A stretch of DNA of 64,000 bases from Gottschalkiaceae bacterium SANA (GCA_036323355.1 AP028876.1:2294001-2358000), one strand, 5' to 3'; positions 1 through 9,850 are shown, counted from the first letter of the stretch. Translations and numbers: made by a program. The notes: generated from the sequence alone by a model not told the origin.

Positions 1-2076
1 AAACCACCCTTCTGGCATCCGATACGGACTGCCATCTGGATTCTTCACCGCAAAACCTTGTTTGATAAAATAGGCTTCATCCATGATTTTTTGTCGATGT
101 TGAAGGCTCGTAATCTGCTTGATAACCGGAATTTGCCATAAAATACATTTCAAATCATTTTCATGGAGATATTCTACCATTCCCTTTGGATCTGGCCAAC
201 GACCCCATTCCGGAAAAGAAAAGTCATCATATTGAAGAATACCCCCCTCTGGTTTTTCTTCATAAACCGCATCGTTGAAAATGTAAAAAGTAGCTTCATC
301 ACTCCATGCTTCAATCACCAAAACGGTAGACGGAATGCCATGTTTTTTCGTCAATTCCACCTGTTTGCGTACTTCCGCCTCACTGTCCCAATTGTTACTA
401 GACATCCACGGTCCCAATGCCCAAGTCGGCACCATCTCGGCTGGTCCATTCATTTGATTAATTCTTCTTACTTGCTCCTGAATCGAACCCGTCACTAAAA
501 GGCCTTCCATGACGTCTGCTTCTACACCCAAGCGCAGGGTATTCTCTGACTGACTTCCGCAATCTATCCATGAGTAATAATCAGTCTTGATCTGCATGCC
601 GTATCCACCAGTTGTATAGAATAGCGGCATTGGAATATAGGTACGCAATCCCTGCCCCTTGTATTGGTTATAGACATACTGGTCAACAAACTCGCCACGT
701 TGATTCAGCGCGTTATATCGCTCGCCCAAGCCATAAATCTTCTCATCCTTCAACTCAAGCGCAAGTTCCGCCCCTACCAATTGACCATCAACTAGGTGTA
801 GGCACACTCCACCGTCTTCTGCTGACCGCATCCGCTCTTCTCCGTTTTCATAGAGAACAAAGGAAAAGGGACTCGCTGTCACTTCAAGGGTATATTTCTC
901 GCAGATGTCTTTCCAATTTCCTGGCAAACTGTTCGTTTTACTTTTAATTATATCCGCCTTTTCAATTGACCATGCTAACCCGTCACTACTTAAATTGGCA
1001 ATAAATCGTATGCCGTCGCCTTCGTAGGCCGTATTGATGCCATCAAGAACGATGGCTTCTAGGTTTTTCAACCACCGCTTCTCCCCGATCTGAACACGGA
1101 ATACTTTTGTTTTCACTTCCGGATGCTTTTCAAATGACAAGAAATAATCACAATTCTGATCCGCCGCCTGCGGCGAAACTTCAAATTGCCAACCACCCTC
1201 TACGAGTGTTCCAGCAAGTACTTTTCCGTTCCAATTCAAAACAAGAGGGTCTAACTGATCCAAGGGAACTGCCGCCGCTTGAATAACAATTGTCTCCCCC
1301 GCCATCGGTTGAAGGGGCTTTCGCTCTTCGAAACAAGCTTCATACCGATTGCCGTTGCCGGCTGGTCGATGCAAAATAAAGCGTGTTTCCAATTGCCCCA
1401 AGGCTTCCAATTTCATCGAAAGCAAGGGATACAAGGCCTCTTCCTTTGATGAAGCAAAGAGCAAATCCCGCGCCCTTTGAAAGCTCCCCTGCTCCACATA
1501 ATACCAAGATAAGAGCAAACGCTCCTCATCGGAGACCATGTTCTCTTCTATTTTCTGAGCCAACACTTTCACCGCTGCCACCAAGACAAGATCTTCCGGT
1601 TCAAACAATCCAAAAGGGACGCATGCCAATAACGTATCGAAGCGAACTTCTTTCTTTCGGGTATCGGAAGCAAGGGTTACACCAGAGATTAAATGTTGAA
1701 AGACAAAGGCCCGCATCTCTCGAATTTTTTTTCGAATATCATCGCGTTTTAAAAACAAATTGACGTTTCGCAAGCTCCCATAAAACAAGCCAAGACTTGA
1801 GGTATGATGGCTACTGCTTTCATCGTAACAAACGGCACGAATGGGTTCCATGGCACCCATTACCAGCCGATCCACCATCTTCCCGATCTTTTCCTCTTTC
1901 AAGAAATTTGCATCCATGGTGCCACTTGCCAGCAAACCTGCCAAATACACGGTTAGTCCATCGTCCACTAAATCCTGATCCGATCGACTCATCCGCTTTT
2001 CAATTATTTGACTAAGCGCGCTCCAGTTTTTGTTGGCAGCAAATTGATAACCTCGATATAAATCGTCCATTTTCAT
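1..2076 (-). CDS. GH31 family alpha-glycosidase, C-terminus beyond window edge
   Basis: The minus-strand frame is open from the window edge to an ATG at 2076 (692 codons visible). GGAG lies 6 nt upstream of that ATG, a better start than the in-frame ATG at 2070. From about residue 220 to 540 it reads as the GH31 N-terminal beta-sandwich (KIYGLGERYNALNQRGE is typical). From about 540 the TIM barrel begins (GPAEMVPTWALGPWMSSNNW, then IPSTVLVIEAWSDEATF). The catalytic Asp motif would lie beyond the edge. GH31 enzymes cleave alpha-glucosides or alpha-xylosides. No signal peptide is seen, so it should act in the cytoplasm on imported sugar. The first ~210 residues are helical and unlike standard GH31; around plus 1550-1650 they resemble the end of a GH15 (alpha/alpha)6 domain. 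It is the last visible gene of the lacI-ABC-glycosidase operon. Confidence 0.85.
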   Translation of the reverse strand, partial: MKMDDLYRGYQFAANKNWSALSQIIEKRMSRSDQDLVDDGLTVYLAGLLASGTMDANFLKEEKIGKMVDRLVMGAMEPIRAVCYDESSSHHTSSLGLFYGSLRNVNLFLKRDDIRKKIREMRAFVFQHLISGVTLASDTRKKEVRFDTLLACVPFGLFEPEDLVLVAAVKVLAQKIEENMVSDEERLLLSWYYVEQGSFQRARDLLFASSKEEALYPLLSMKLEALGQLETRFILHRPAGNGNRYEACFEERKPLQPMAGETIVIQAAAVPLDQLDPLVLNWNGKVLAGTLVEGGWQFEVSPQAADQNCDYFLSFEKHPEVKTKVFRVQIGEKRWLKNLEAIVLDGINTAYEGDGIRFIANLSSDGLAWSIEKADIIKSKTNSLPGNWKDICEKYTLEVTASPFSFVLYENGEERMRSAEDGGVCLHLVDGQLVGAELALELKDEKIYGLGERYNALNQRGEFVDQYVYNQYKGQGLRTYIPMPLFYTTGGYGMQIKTDYYSWIDCGSQSENTLRLGVEADVMEGLLVTGSIQEQVRRINQMNGPAEMVPTWALGPWMSSNNWDSEAEVRKQVELTKKHGIPSTVLVIEAWSDEATFYIFNDAVYEEKPEGGILQYDDFSFPEWGRWPDPKGMVEYLHENDLKCILWQIPVIKQITSLQHRQKIMDEAYFIKQGFAVKNPDGSPYRMPEGWF

Positions 2077-2085
2077 TTCAAGCTC

Positions 2086-3906
2086 CTACGTATTTTTAAT
2101 ATGACAGGTTGACACATATTCCGCACACGCCCAAATCAAAGGGTTGATATAACACTGATTCTCATCATCACCATTAATCGCTTCCGGCATTAAACCGTAA
2201 TCGTTGCCGTGATCGCTGATCCATTCAAGCTTTCGAATATAGGTATTCTCATCACCAACAAGATGCGCGTACTGGGCGCAGGCCCCGGTGTTGAAAATCC
2301 AAGGACCATGGTGATACTCCTGCTCACTGTAACCAATCCCATCTTCATAAAAGGCCGCATGATCAATCAGATGCTGATGGGTCAAGCGCATATTTTCAGT
2401 ATCTTCAAAGCCATAAAGCAGGCCGAAATACTGGGGCGTATCATACTTTTTAACCAATTCGTTATGGTAGGATACATACCCATATTGATAACCTTCGCCC
2501 TCTAGGTAGGTTGATTCCACACCCCTAAGAATTTCGGCATTCAAGTCTTTTAATTGCTTGCAAAAATCCGGATCCTCGATCATCTTCAAGGCTGCCTTCA
2601 CTCCACCATAGATAAACATATTAGACGAGGTAATAAATGCCGGTCCGAAAACGCCCTCGTTGACGCCCCCTTCTGGCCCTACCATGCCATTCTTTTTCTC
2701 ACAGGTCAACAATGCGGTCAGCAAGCTTTTCAACTCCTGCTCAGCCATCAGCTGCCTGCCAGTCATGGTCTTATAGACCCACAGGTTATGGGCGAAGTAT
2801 CCAATCGAATCCAATTGATGAAAGACATTGTTGTTTGCCCCTTCCGATGGATTCCCCTCTCCATTATATCGCTGATAAAACTCACCACTGGATTTTCTCT
2901 TCCGATTCTTCAAATAACAAATAATCTCTTTTGCTTCCTTCAAATGACCCGCCGATAAAAAGGCACGCGCAACCATCATCGAATCCCTGGCATAATAACT
3001 CGGCATGCCATCGGAATAATAATGCCCGGTCAAATCGGCCGGAACAAATCCACCAATCATTGCACTTTTAATGGCAATCCGATTGACCCTTTCCTGTTCT
3101 TGATGCCGAGGATCCTGCAGGGTATTGCCTTGTTGAATAAATGTATCCCAATAGGTCTGCGCCTTGTTTTTCAATCGGCTAGCTTGGCTTATATTTGTTT
3201 CCAGTGCTTCTATCGTTCGTTCAAACTGCATCTTCCACTCAAAAGAAACTGATCCCATCGCAGGCAAGGTCACTTTTTTTCCCAATAAGATCCCTGTTAA
3301 AGAATCATCACGCGGTTCTATCGTCGCATCATGTCCTTCATCGTACAAAAGAGCGCTTGTTAGACGATAAATAAATCCGGTTGGTCCTTCTTCCACAATC
3401 GTAATTAAATCACAATCTTCTGCACGCACTTCAATAGCACTATGCGCACCAGCAGCAATGACTCGGCTCTCTTTTTTCTCTACTTTCATCTTCGCCTGGG
3501 GCCGTAGCAAGACATAGGCATACACTTCAATTTCCCGACTTTTATTTTGTTGATCTGTAATATCACATTGAAAACCCAAACTACTTTGGCCAAATCCAAA
3601 TCCACGATCAGTCTTTGTCAACCCGTCCATTTCAAACCGATCTGTAAAGCAGAATCCCTCTTCGGTTTTGCTCTCTACCGGCTTAATATGAACCGGATGC
3701 CCAGCTTTACGCTCCAGGCGGTTTCCATAATAAATGCGATCGCCATCCTTGATTAAAGTGACCGCACTATGAACCAAATCCAGATCAAACCCATCGTAGA
3801 AAAGATGCCGTACACCGGTTCCCTTGCCATCAATGATTCCTTCATTGACACCATACATCCCCGCCAATTTTTCACAGCCTATTATTCCTAATCCTGGATA
3901 TCTCAT
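2086..3906 (-). CDS. GH15-like six-hairpin glycosidase (glucoamylase type)
   Basis: 606 aa. The ATG at 3906 overlaps the upstream stop as ATGA and has a GGAAGGGAAG ribosome site; a longer in-frame extension to 3987 would run into the neighbour without reason. The N-terminal ~250 residues are beta-rich; the rest looks like an (alpha/alpha)6 barrel. Family-like motifs include YYARDSMMVARAFL (the RDS loop near the active site) and, near the C-terminus, GLMPEAING followed by INPLIWACAEYV, matching the GH15 pattern GL.PE...PL.WA.AE. GH15 enzymes release beta-glucose from alpha-1,4/1,6-glucans. No signal peptide is present, so it should hydrolyse imported oligosaccharide in the cytoplasm. The exact linkage is not visible. 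Confidence 0.75.
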   Translation of the reverse strand: MRYPGLGIIGCEKLAGMYGVNEGIIDGKGTGVRHLFYDGFDLDLVHSAVTLIKDGDRIYYGNRLERKAGHPVHIKPVESKTEEGFCFTDRFEMDGLTKTDRGFGFGQSSLGFQCDITDQQNKSREIEVYAYVLLRPQAKMKVEKKESRVIAAGAHSAIEVRAEDCDLITIVEEGPTGFIYRLTSALLYDEGHDATIEPRDDSLTGILLGKKVTLPAMGSVSFEWKMQFERTIEALETNISQASRLKNKAQTYWDTFIQQGNTLQDPRHQEQERVNRIAIKSAMIGGFVPADLTGHYYSDGMPSYYARDSMMVARAFLSAGHLKEAKEIICYLKNRKRKSSGEFYQRYNGEGNPSEGANNNVFHQLDSIGYFAHNLWVYKTMTGRQLMAEQELKSLLTALLTCEKKNGMVGPEGGVNEGVFGPAFITSSNMFIYGGVKAALKMIEDPDFCKQLKDLNAEILRGVESTYLEGEGYQYGYVSYHNELVKKYDTPQYFGLLYGFEDTENMRLTHQHLIDHAAFYEDGIGYSEQEYHHGPWIFNTGACAQYAHLVGDENTYIRKLEWISDHGNDYGLMPEAINGDDENQCYINPLIWACAEYVSTCHIKNT

Positions 3907-5696
3907 TTGCCATCTTCCCTTCCTGCTACAGCTAACGCGTGAACCAAAAATCCCGCGCAGGTCGCAAAGTGCGCACCGGTCGCCCACTCGCCAGTTTCTT
4001 CATCAATGCTTTCGCATGCGATGGTATTATCCATGTCTGTCCGCGACAACATCTCTAGGGCTTCTACTTTTCGCCCGTTTAACAAGCTATTGCAGATACT
4101 CAAAATCCATGGATGATCCGCATGAGAACAGCCCAGTTCTTGGAAAGATGAGTCGCTGAAGTAATGGTTAAAAGCAGATGAATACAGTCTCGCCTTGGTA
4201 TTTTGAACCACTTCATTTTCCGCTTCTACAAATCCATAATAAGAAAACATCGTCAAAGATCCTGGCGGCTCATCATAGAAATCACTCTGCCCTTCCAAAT
4301 CCGTACTCCAACAGAAGACCTTTTTCCCATCAAGTTCAATCACCATATGTGACCAAATCGCCTGCTTCACCCCATCAGCCAAGGCACCAGCTTCTCTTTC
4401 CCGGTTCCCTAGCTTCTCGTCGATTTTTCCAAAGATTCGCAAGGCTTTCCATACCAGAACATTGTTGTAAGTCAAATACGGGTACACACGCATATCATCA
4501 GTCGGCATGAGGAAGGTTCCAAATAGATCCACACTCTCATGCTTCCAACTCATCATGCGATTCCAAATGACTTGCAATCCTTTTTTCACCATCGGTTCCG
4601 ATATAAATGACCAGTCACCAGTAGCCTCTAGGTATTGATTCAATGCCAACAGCGGCGCACAAAGCTCGTCCATTTCAAAGCCGGGTTCTAAGACAACTCC
4701 GTCGATATACCGACTATGTACACCAATATTCTTGATCTGACGGGTAAAGACATATTCCAAGGCTTCCTTGGCCGTTTCTGGTTCAGTCAACAACAAAGCA
4801 GGAAAGCTCCAAATCAAACTGTCCCGGTCCCAATAGGCCGCACTTACATAATACCGAGGACTTCTTGATGTGCAAAGAATCCGTTCCTCTGTATCCAAGG
4901 TTTTCCCTGTTGCATAAAAGTAATTGAAAAATTGATTCACATTTAAAATTCGGTTCATATGGTCCTCATACAAATTCAGAACTCTTTCGTTCAGCCAATT
5001 TTTCAATTGCTGAACAAGCACGTCTCCCGTTTCCCTCTGCATATGAATGGCCTGGGTCACTGCGCCCACTTCTTCAAGCCCAATGCCCATAAAAAGATCC
5101 ACTCTACCTGTCGAACCCAATTTTTCTGACTTCCACTCCACCTTTTTTTCAAGAGAGAAGACCGATTCTTCCTCATTCCACTCCTGCTGATCAAAGCCTC
5201 CCTCCGTTAAAAAACCAAAGGAAAACATCGTCACTCCCGTTCGAAAATCAAAGACCAAGCCTTGATTCCATAGGCTGTGATAAACTTGGCGGTTTCCTTG
5301 AACAGGCTTGCTTTCATTGATACTGTGGAGGACTTGACCAAAGTTACCATTGACTTTAATCAACACTTCAGGCCTCTCGCCGTCTGTTTCCACTTCAATC
5401 CGAAGAAAAAATCCCTTGCTATGTTGAGGCGCAACATATTTTCCACAAATGCGTACGCCGTTGCTTTCGATTGTAAAGGTTGGAATCCAGTATGATTCCC
5501 ATTCCCAAATTAAATGATCCATGGGGACGACTTCCCCATTTACGGTAAGAATCGGCACTAAAAACGGATCGCCCGTGAGTTCGATCACACCTCGGTCCCT
5601 CATCGATAAATAATTGATACTTTCAATGGCACCATTCTCTGCAATGGTTGGCAAAGCGATATATTCATTTCCTGTTGGATAATATCGTTTCTTCAT
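3903..5696 (-). CDS. Six-hairpin glycosidase, GH125/GH15-like
   Basis: 597 aa; ATG preceded by AGGAGAAAATC. The N-terminal ~250 residues are beta-rich. The catalytic half contains YYVSAAYWDRDSLIWSFPALL, then a FEMDELCAPLLALNQYL segment followed by TGDW. This resembles GH125 exo-alpha-mannosidases (RDS..., E.DSLC.P...), but also amylo-1,6-glucosidase-type six-hairpin proteins. It starts the glycosidase part of the operon, 81 bp after the binding-protein gene, and its stop overlaps the next start (ATGA), so it is translationally coupled to the GH15-like gene. It is cytoplasmic by absence of a signal peptide. Family assignment is tentative; membership of an alpha-glycan catabolic operon is firm. 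Confidence 0.7.
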   Translation of the reverse strand: MKKRYYPTGNEYIALPTIAENGAIESINYLSMRDRGVIELTGDPFLVPILTVNGEVVPMDHLIWEWESYWIPTFTIESNGVRICGKYVAPQHSKGFFLRIEVETDGERPEVLIKVNGNFGQVLHSINESKPVQGNRQVYHSLWNQGLVFDFRTGVTMFSFGFLTEGGFDQQEWNEEESVFSLEKKVEWKSEKLGSTGRVDLFMGIGLEEVGAVTQAIHMQRETGDVLVQQLKNWLNERVLNLYEDHMNRILNVNQFFNYFYATGKTLDTEERILCTSRSPRYYVSAAYWDRDSLIWSFPALLLTEPETAKEALEYVFTRQIKNIGVHSRYIDGVVLEPGFEMDELCAPLLALNQYLEATGDWSFISEPMVKKGLQVIWNRMMSWKHESVDLFGTFLMPTDDMRVYPYLTYNNVLVWKALRIFGKIDEKLGNREREAGALADGVKQAIWSHMVIELDGKKVFCWSTDLEGQSDFYDEPPGSLTMFSYYGFVEAENEVVQNTKARLYSSAFNHYFSDSSFQELGCSHADHPWILSICNSLLNGRKVEALEMLSRTDMDNTIACESIDEETGEWATGAHFATCAGFLVHALAVAGREDGK

Positions 5697-5744
5697 GATT
5701 TTCTCCTAATTTTTCTGTCGGTTCACCCTGTAAAAGGGGAACGC

Positions 5745-5766
5745 GGGGTTGCGCACATGCAACCCC
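5745..5766 (-). other. Intra-operon stem-loop after binding-protein gene
   Basis: A perfect 8-bp stem (GGGGTTGC / GCAACCCC) with a 6-nt loop sits 12 nt downstream of the binding-protein stop and has no T-run. Such hairpins between a binding-protein gene and its downstream genes often protect the upstream mRNA from 3' decay, giving more binding protein than enzyme. The structure is seen directly; the function is inferred. Confidence 0.55.
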
Positions 5767-5777
5767 ACATTCTGAAA

Positions 5778-7088
5778 CTATTGAATCAATTGCTCCAATG
5801 CAACTTTCGCATCTTGCAAGGCTTGCTCTGGTGTTTTTTGTCCCAATTTTGCTTGTTCCAGTTCTTGACCCACGATATCAGTCAATTCATTCCAGCTTTC
5901 AATTACTGGAGGAACCACCAAGGTATTCAATGCTTCAAATACAACTTCTCTGCTTTCTGGTGGGCTTTGCTCCAAGTATGCCGCCAATATAGTTTCATCT
6001 GTTAACGCCGGTAATTCCCAGCTGGATGCAACGCGAATCTCAGCCGATTCTTGGCTTGACGTATAGAATTTCACCCATTCCCATGCTGCTTCAGGATTCT
6101 TCGTATTTTTAGAAATCGCAACTCCGTTTGAGAAGAAGTGATGGGCTTTTTGCGTGTTTCCTGGTTCTAGTGCAATGTCCCAATTGAAATCCGCATCCGC
6201 AAATGATCCAAACATCCAAATCCCGGATCGAAGCATGGCAATCTTACCGGCTTTAAACATATCGCCATCAGATTGACCGCTCATTTTCGCATCGTTCGGT
6301 GTTACATTGTATTTGTTGATCTTGTCGATCATCCATGTTAATGTCTCTACATTTTCTTTTGAATCAATCAAGACTTCTGTTTTGTCTTCGTTGAAGATCT
6401 TTCCACCATTTTGCTCGATAGTTTTGTAGAATTCCCAGAACTGAATCGGAGCAAATGTACCCCAAACACCCGCATCGGCATCGGTTAATTTTTGTGCCGC
6501 CGCTAGCTCATCTTGCCATGTCCATGATGCATCCGGATAGGCAAGGCCTGCTGCGTCAAAAAGATCTTTGTTGTAAAACATCACGACGTTCGAGAAGCTT
6601 TCCACCAAACCATATTGTTTTCCGTTTAATTGGAAGGCATTCAAGGCGGTCTCATTAAAGACAGAAGGATCAAATGCTGTATCCTTTGCCATCAATGCAT
6701 CCATGTCATATAGAGCATTCTTAGACGCGTAGGTCACAAAGTTTTCATAGTTTAACTCAAAAGTGTCCGCTTCTGTTTTTGATGCGACTTGAGTCTGTAG
6801 TTTTGTAAAATAATCATCCCAGCCTACTGTTTCGTAGTCCACTTTGATCCCTGGGTTTTCCATTTCAAAGGCTGCAATCATCGCTTCTAAATCTGCAATA
6901 TGATCCGGTGCTGCTGAAAAGGTCATATACTTCACTGTTACGGGTTCAGCTGCCGGTTCTTCGGTCGTTGCCGGTTCTTCGCTTGCTGCTGGTTGATCTG
7001 CCGCAGCTGGTGCTTCCGTTGACGCACAACCACTAAGTACAGAAACTACAAGAATTAAAACTAATGCAAAACTGGTCCACTTCTTCAT
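5778..7088 (-). CDS. CUT1 ABC transporter sugar-binding lipoprotein
   Basis: 436 aa, solute-binding protein family 1. The signal peptide MKKWTSFALVLILVVSVLSG ends in a lipobox (LSGC), so Cys21 should be lipid-anchored. An acidic Ala/Pro/Glu linker follows (about residues 23-47), then the mature domain from VTVKYMTFSAAPDHIADLE. Features typical of maltose/oligosaccharide binders include GLVESFSNVVMFYNKDLFDAAGL, NGVAISKNTKNPEAAWEWVKFY. It delivers the oligosaccharide to the two permeases encoded just upstream. RBS GGGAGGAAAAAGA. No ATPase gene is in the operon, so a shared MsmK/UgpC-type ATPase elsewhere is likely. Confidence 0.92.
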   Translation of the reverse strand: MKKWTSFALVLILVVSVLSGCASTEAPAAADQPAASEEPATTEEPAAEPVTVKYMTFSAAPDHIADLEAMIAAFEMENPGIKVDYETVGWDDYFTKLQTQVASKTEADTFELNYENFVTYASKNALYDMDALMAKDTAFDPSVFNETALNAFQLNGKQYGLVESFSNVVMFYNKDLFDAAGLAYPDASWTWQDELAAAQKLTDADAGVWGTFAPIQFWEFYKTIEQNGGKIFNEDKTEVLIDSKENVETLTWMIDKINKYNVTPNDAKMSGQSDGDMFKAGKIAMLRSGIWMFGSFADADFNWDIALEPGNTQKAHHFFSNGVAISKNTKNPEAAWEWVKFYTSSQESAEIRVASSWELPALTDETILAAYLEQSPPESREVVFEALNTLVVPPVIESWNELTDIVGQELEQAKLGQKTPEQALQDAKVALEQLIQ

Positions 7089-7101
7089 TCTTTTTCCTCC
7101 C

Positions 7102-7923
7102 TTATTTTAGACCCGTATGGGTCAAGCCTTTAATGATATACTTCTGCGTAAAGATGTACACAAACATCATGGGTACAATGCTGACGAGAGTCCCCGCCAT
7201 TAACACATTCCAATCCGTCGTCCAACGTCCTTTCAAACTCGCCAATCCTAGCGGCAAGGTCATATGAGTCGTATCTGTGGTAATAATCAACGGCCACAAG
7301 AAATTGTTCCAGCTCGCCATAAATGCGAAGATGAACAAGGTTGCAAAGACTGGCTTAGCCAAATGAATGATGATCCGAAAGAAAATGGTGACATATCCAG
7401 CTCCATCGATAAAAGCTGCCTCTTCAATCGAGTTAGGAATCCCCTGAAAAAACTGCCTCATCAGGAAGGTTCCAAATGCGCTAAAGATCCCCGGTAAAAT
7501 CAATGCTTGATAGGTATTTGCCCAGCCCAACATATTCATCATAATAAACAGTGGTGTCAGGGTTACCTGTTGCGGTACCATCAAGGTAGCAAGATACACA
7601 TAGAAGAGAACCTCTCTTCCCTTAAACTGAATGCGTGCAAAGGCATAGCCTGCCATTGAGCAGATCAACACCTGAAAAAAGGTTGAGATCGCCGCCACGA
7701 AAATACTGTTGAAGAAAAATCGTCCCATCGGCACGGTTTCGAACACCTGCCGATAGCTATCCAATTTCGGATTTTCAGGAATCCATTTTGGCGGCAATAC
7801 AAAGGTTACATTGGAACTCTTAAGTGATGTCGATAGCATCCACAAAAATGGTAAAATCATGGCAATTGCACCGATCGTTAAGAACAAGTACATCCCTATT
7901 TTTTTCATTCTACTTTTATTCAT
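7102..7923 (-). CDS. Sugar ABC transporter permease, MalG type
   Basis: 273 aa from the ATG at 7923. A longer in-frame reading to 8040 lies inside the upstream permease gene and is rejected. Six predicted membrane segments; the EAA loop is EEAAFIDGAGYVTIFFRIIIHLAKP, which contacts the ATPase. Overlaps the upstream permease by 8 nt with a GTGGGGGT site before the ATG. Forms the channel with the other permease for uptake of the oligosaccharide bound by the downstream lipoprotein. 13 nt separate it from the binding-protein gene. Confidence 0.92.
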   Translation of the reverse strand: MNKSRMKKIGMYLFLTIGAIAMILPFLWMLSTSLKSSNVTFVLPPKWIPENPKLDSYRQVFETVPMGRFFFNSIFVAAISTFFQVLICSMAGYAFARIQFKGREVLFYVYLATLMVPQQVTLTPLFIMMNMLGWANTYQALILPGIFSAFGTFLMRQFFQGIPNSIEEAAFIDGAGYVTIFFRIIIHLAKPVFATLFIFAFMASWNNFLWPLIITTDTTHMTLPLGLASLKGRWTTDWNVLMAGTLVSIVPMMFVYIFTQKYIIKGLTHTGLK

Positions 7924-8800
7924 CGCTATACCCCCACTTCTTCTGCATCCGATTTTGTGCAAATGTGAAAGCGAAGATAATAATAAACAAGACCCATGAA
8001 ATTGCTGAAGCGTATCCCATCTTATAGTAGCGGAATGCATTTAAGTAAATCTGTTGAACCATTACGCTGGTTGCACCCGCCGGTCCCCCTTCTGTCATAA
8101 CCCAAACCTGATCAAATACTTGGAATGAATTGATTAAGGAGATCGTTACAACAAAGAAGGTCGTTGATGAGAGCATCGGCCAAGTAATATGACGAAATTT
8201 TTGCCATCCATTAACACCGTCAATGGCTGCTGCCTCATATAAATGATCGGGAATTTCTTGAAGACCCGCCAGATAAATGACCGTAATAAATCCAATATCT
8301 TTCCAAACCGAGGTTAAAATGACCCCGATCATAGCCCAATCGGCATCGACCAACCAACCCGGACCCGCAATTCCAATCAAGGAAAGCAAGTAGTTCACAA
8401 TCCCATATTCTGGATTCAAGAGCCATTTCCAAATCATTGATACTGCAACCCAAGAGGTGATAACTGGGATAAAATACAGGGCCCGATAAAAGACAACTCC
8501 TTTTAACTTTTGATTGAGGAGCATGGCCACTCCCAATGAAATAATCATTACGCTTGGCAGGTATCCTGCTATAAATTGCAGGGTGTGCAATAGAGCACCA
8601 TGAATATTGGGATCTCTGATGACCCGGCTATAATTCGCTAGTCCAACCCATTGAATGTCTCCAATTAAATCCCACTTTGTGAAGCTCAGCCCCAAGGATG
8701 AAACGATGGGTATAATAACAAACACCGTCATTCCAATTAGGCTGGGAAGCAAAAATATTGCAAGGGTTTTTGCTTTGTTCCATTTAGTAAATCCAACCAT
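7916..8800 (-). CDS. Sugar ABC transporter permease, MalF type
   Basis: 294 aa with six or so membrane segments and the CUT1 EAA motif YEAAAIDGVNGWQKFRHITWPML. Starts 12 nt after lacI with AGGAGG 8 nt before the ATG. The N-terminal LPSLIGMTVFVIIPIVSSLGLSF is typical of MalF/UgpA-like subunits. Pairs with the MalG-type gene that follows. Substrate is presumably the alpha-linked oligosaccharide cut by the downstream glycosidases. Confidence 0.92.
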   Translation of the reverse strand: MVGFTKWNKAKTLAIFLLPSLIGMTVFVIIPIVSSLGLSFTKWDLIGDIQWVGLANYSRVIRDPNIHGALLHTLQFIAGYLPSVMIISLGVAMLLNQKLKGVVFYRALYFIPVITSWVAVSMIWKWLLNPEYGIVNYLLSLIGIAGPGWLVDADWAMIGVILTSVWKDIGFITVIYLAGLQEIPDHLYEAAAIDGVNGWQKFRHITWPMLSSTTFFVVTISLINSFQVFDQVWVMTEGGPAGATSVMVQQIYLNAFRYYKMGYASAISWVLFIIIFAFTFAQNRMQKKWGYSDE

Positions 8801-8812
8801 CTTGCACGCCTC

Positions 8813-9838
8813 CTATCGCTCAAACTCTTTCACGGTTCCCCGTTCAAGAATTGAGATCTCCATCCATTGTTCTTTCTCAACGGAATTGATCCCCTTATTC
8901 ACAATTTCCAATACCGTCTCTGCCGCCCTGGCTCCCTTGGAGAATATATTTTGATTCACAGTTGTCAAGGCAGGATAGGTCATCTTGGAAATCGACAAGT
9001 TATCAAATCCAATGACACTCATTTCACTGGGTACATTCACCCCAGCATTGTGAAACCCTGTTAACACGCCTGTCGCAATCAAATCCGCTGTGCAACAGAC
9101 CGCCGAAACATCCGGCAAGCCACAAATCTTTGCTGCGGCTTCCACACCCCATTCATAACTGACTGAATCCTCAAAAAGATATTCTTCCTTATAAGGAATT
9201 CCGCTTTCTTCAAGGGCTCGTATGTATCCGGCAAATCGCTTATCCGAAACTCCATTTTCCTTTAATTGCCCCGTTACCATGGCAATTTCTCGGTGCCCCT
9301 TATCAATCAGGTGCTTGGTTGCCAGATAGCCGCCCAACTCGTCGTCAATGCGCAAATGATGAAAATACTGATCCTCCACATAACTATCTATCAGCAAAAC
9401 GGGCACCTTCACTTCTTTTAGCTGCTCGTAAAGCCCTTCCTTGTAGATGCCCAAAAGAACAATGGCATCCAAATTCCAGTTAACCAGCACATCCAAATAC
9501 GTAGTGTCCTTATCCACCCCCGTCAGCATCATATAATAGCCTTCTGCTCGCAGCTTGTTTTCAATACCACTGATAAATTCTGAGTAGAATGGGTTTTCCA
9601 ATAAGAATTGTCGATGTTCCTCTGTCTGAGGAATAATCACCCCAATCATCCGCGACCGCTTAGAAACCAAACTACGGGCTGAGAAATCCGGTACATAATT
9701 CAATTCCTCAATCACCGCGTTAATCTTTCGAATGGTGTCGCTCGACACCTTGCCATGTCGGCCGTTAATCACATTGGAAACCGTAGTGGGTGATACCGCC
9801 ACACGCTTCGCTATGTCTTTAATCGTTACTTTCGCCAT
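8813..9838 (-). CDS. LacI family repressor of the oligosaccharide operon
   Basis: 341 aa. N-terminal LacI HTH and hinge (TIKDIAKRVAVSPTTVSNVINGRHGKVSSDTIRKINAVIEELNY.PDFSARSLVSKRS), followed by a periplasmic-binding-protein-like effector domain. First gene of the operon it should control; RBS AAGGAGG before the ATG. Two perfect palindromes of LacI type lie just upstream, so autoregulation is likely. The effector is probably the imported sugar or a breakdown product. Confidence 0.92.
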   Translation of the reverse strand: MAKVTIKDIAKRVAVSPTTVSNVINGRHGKVSSDTIRKINAVIEELNYVPDFSARSLVSKRSRMIGVIIPQTEEHRQFLLENPFYSEFISGIENKLRAEGYYMMLTGVDKDTTYLDVLVNWNLDAIVLLGIYKEGLYEQLKEVKVPVLLIDSYVEDQYFHHLRIDDELGGYLATKHLIDKGHREIAMVTGQLKENGVSDKRFAGYIRALEESGIPYKEEYLFEDSVSYEWGVEAAAKICGLPDVSAVCCTADLIATGVLTGFHNAGVNVPSEMSVIGFDNLSISKMTYPALTTVNQNIFSKGARAAETVLEIVNKGINSVEKEQWMEISILERGTVKEFER

Positions 9839-9850
9839 AATGCCTCCTTC

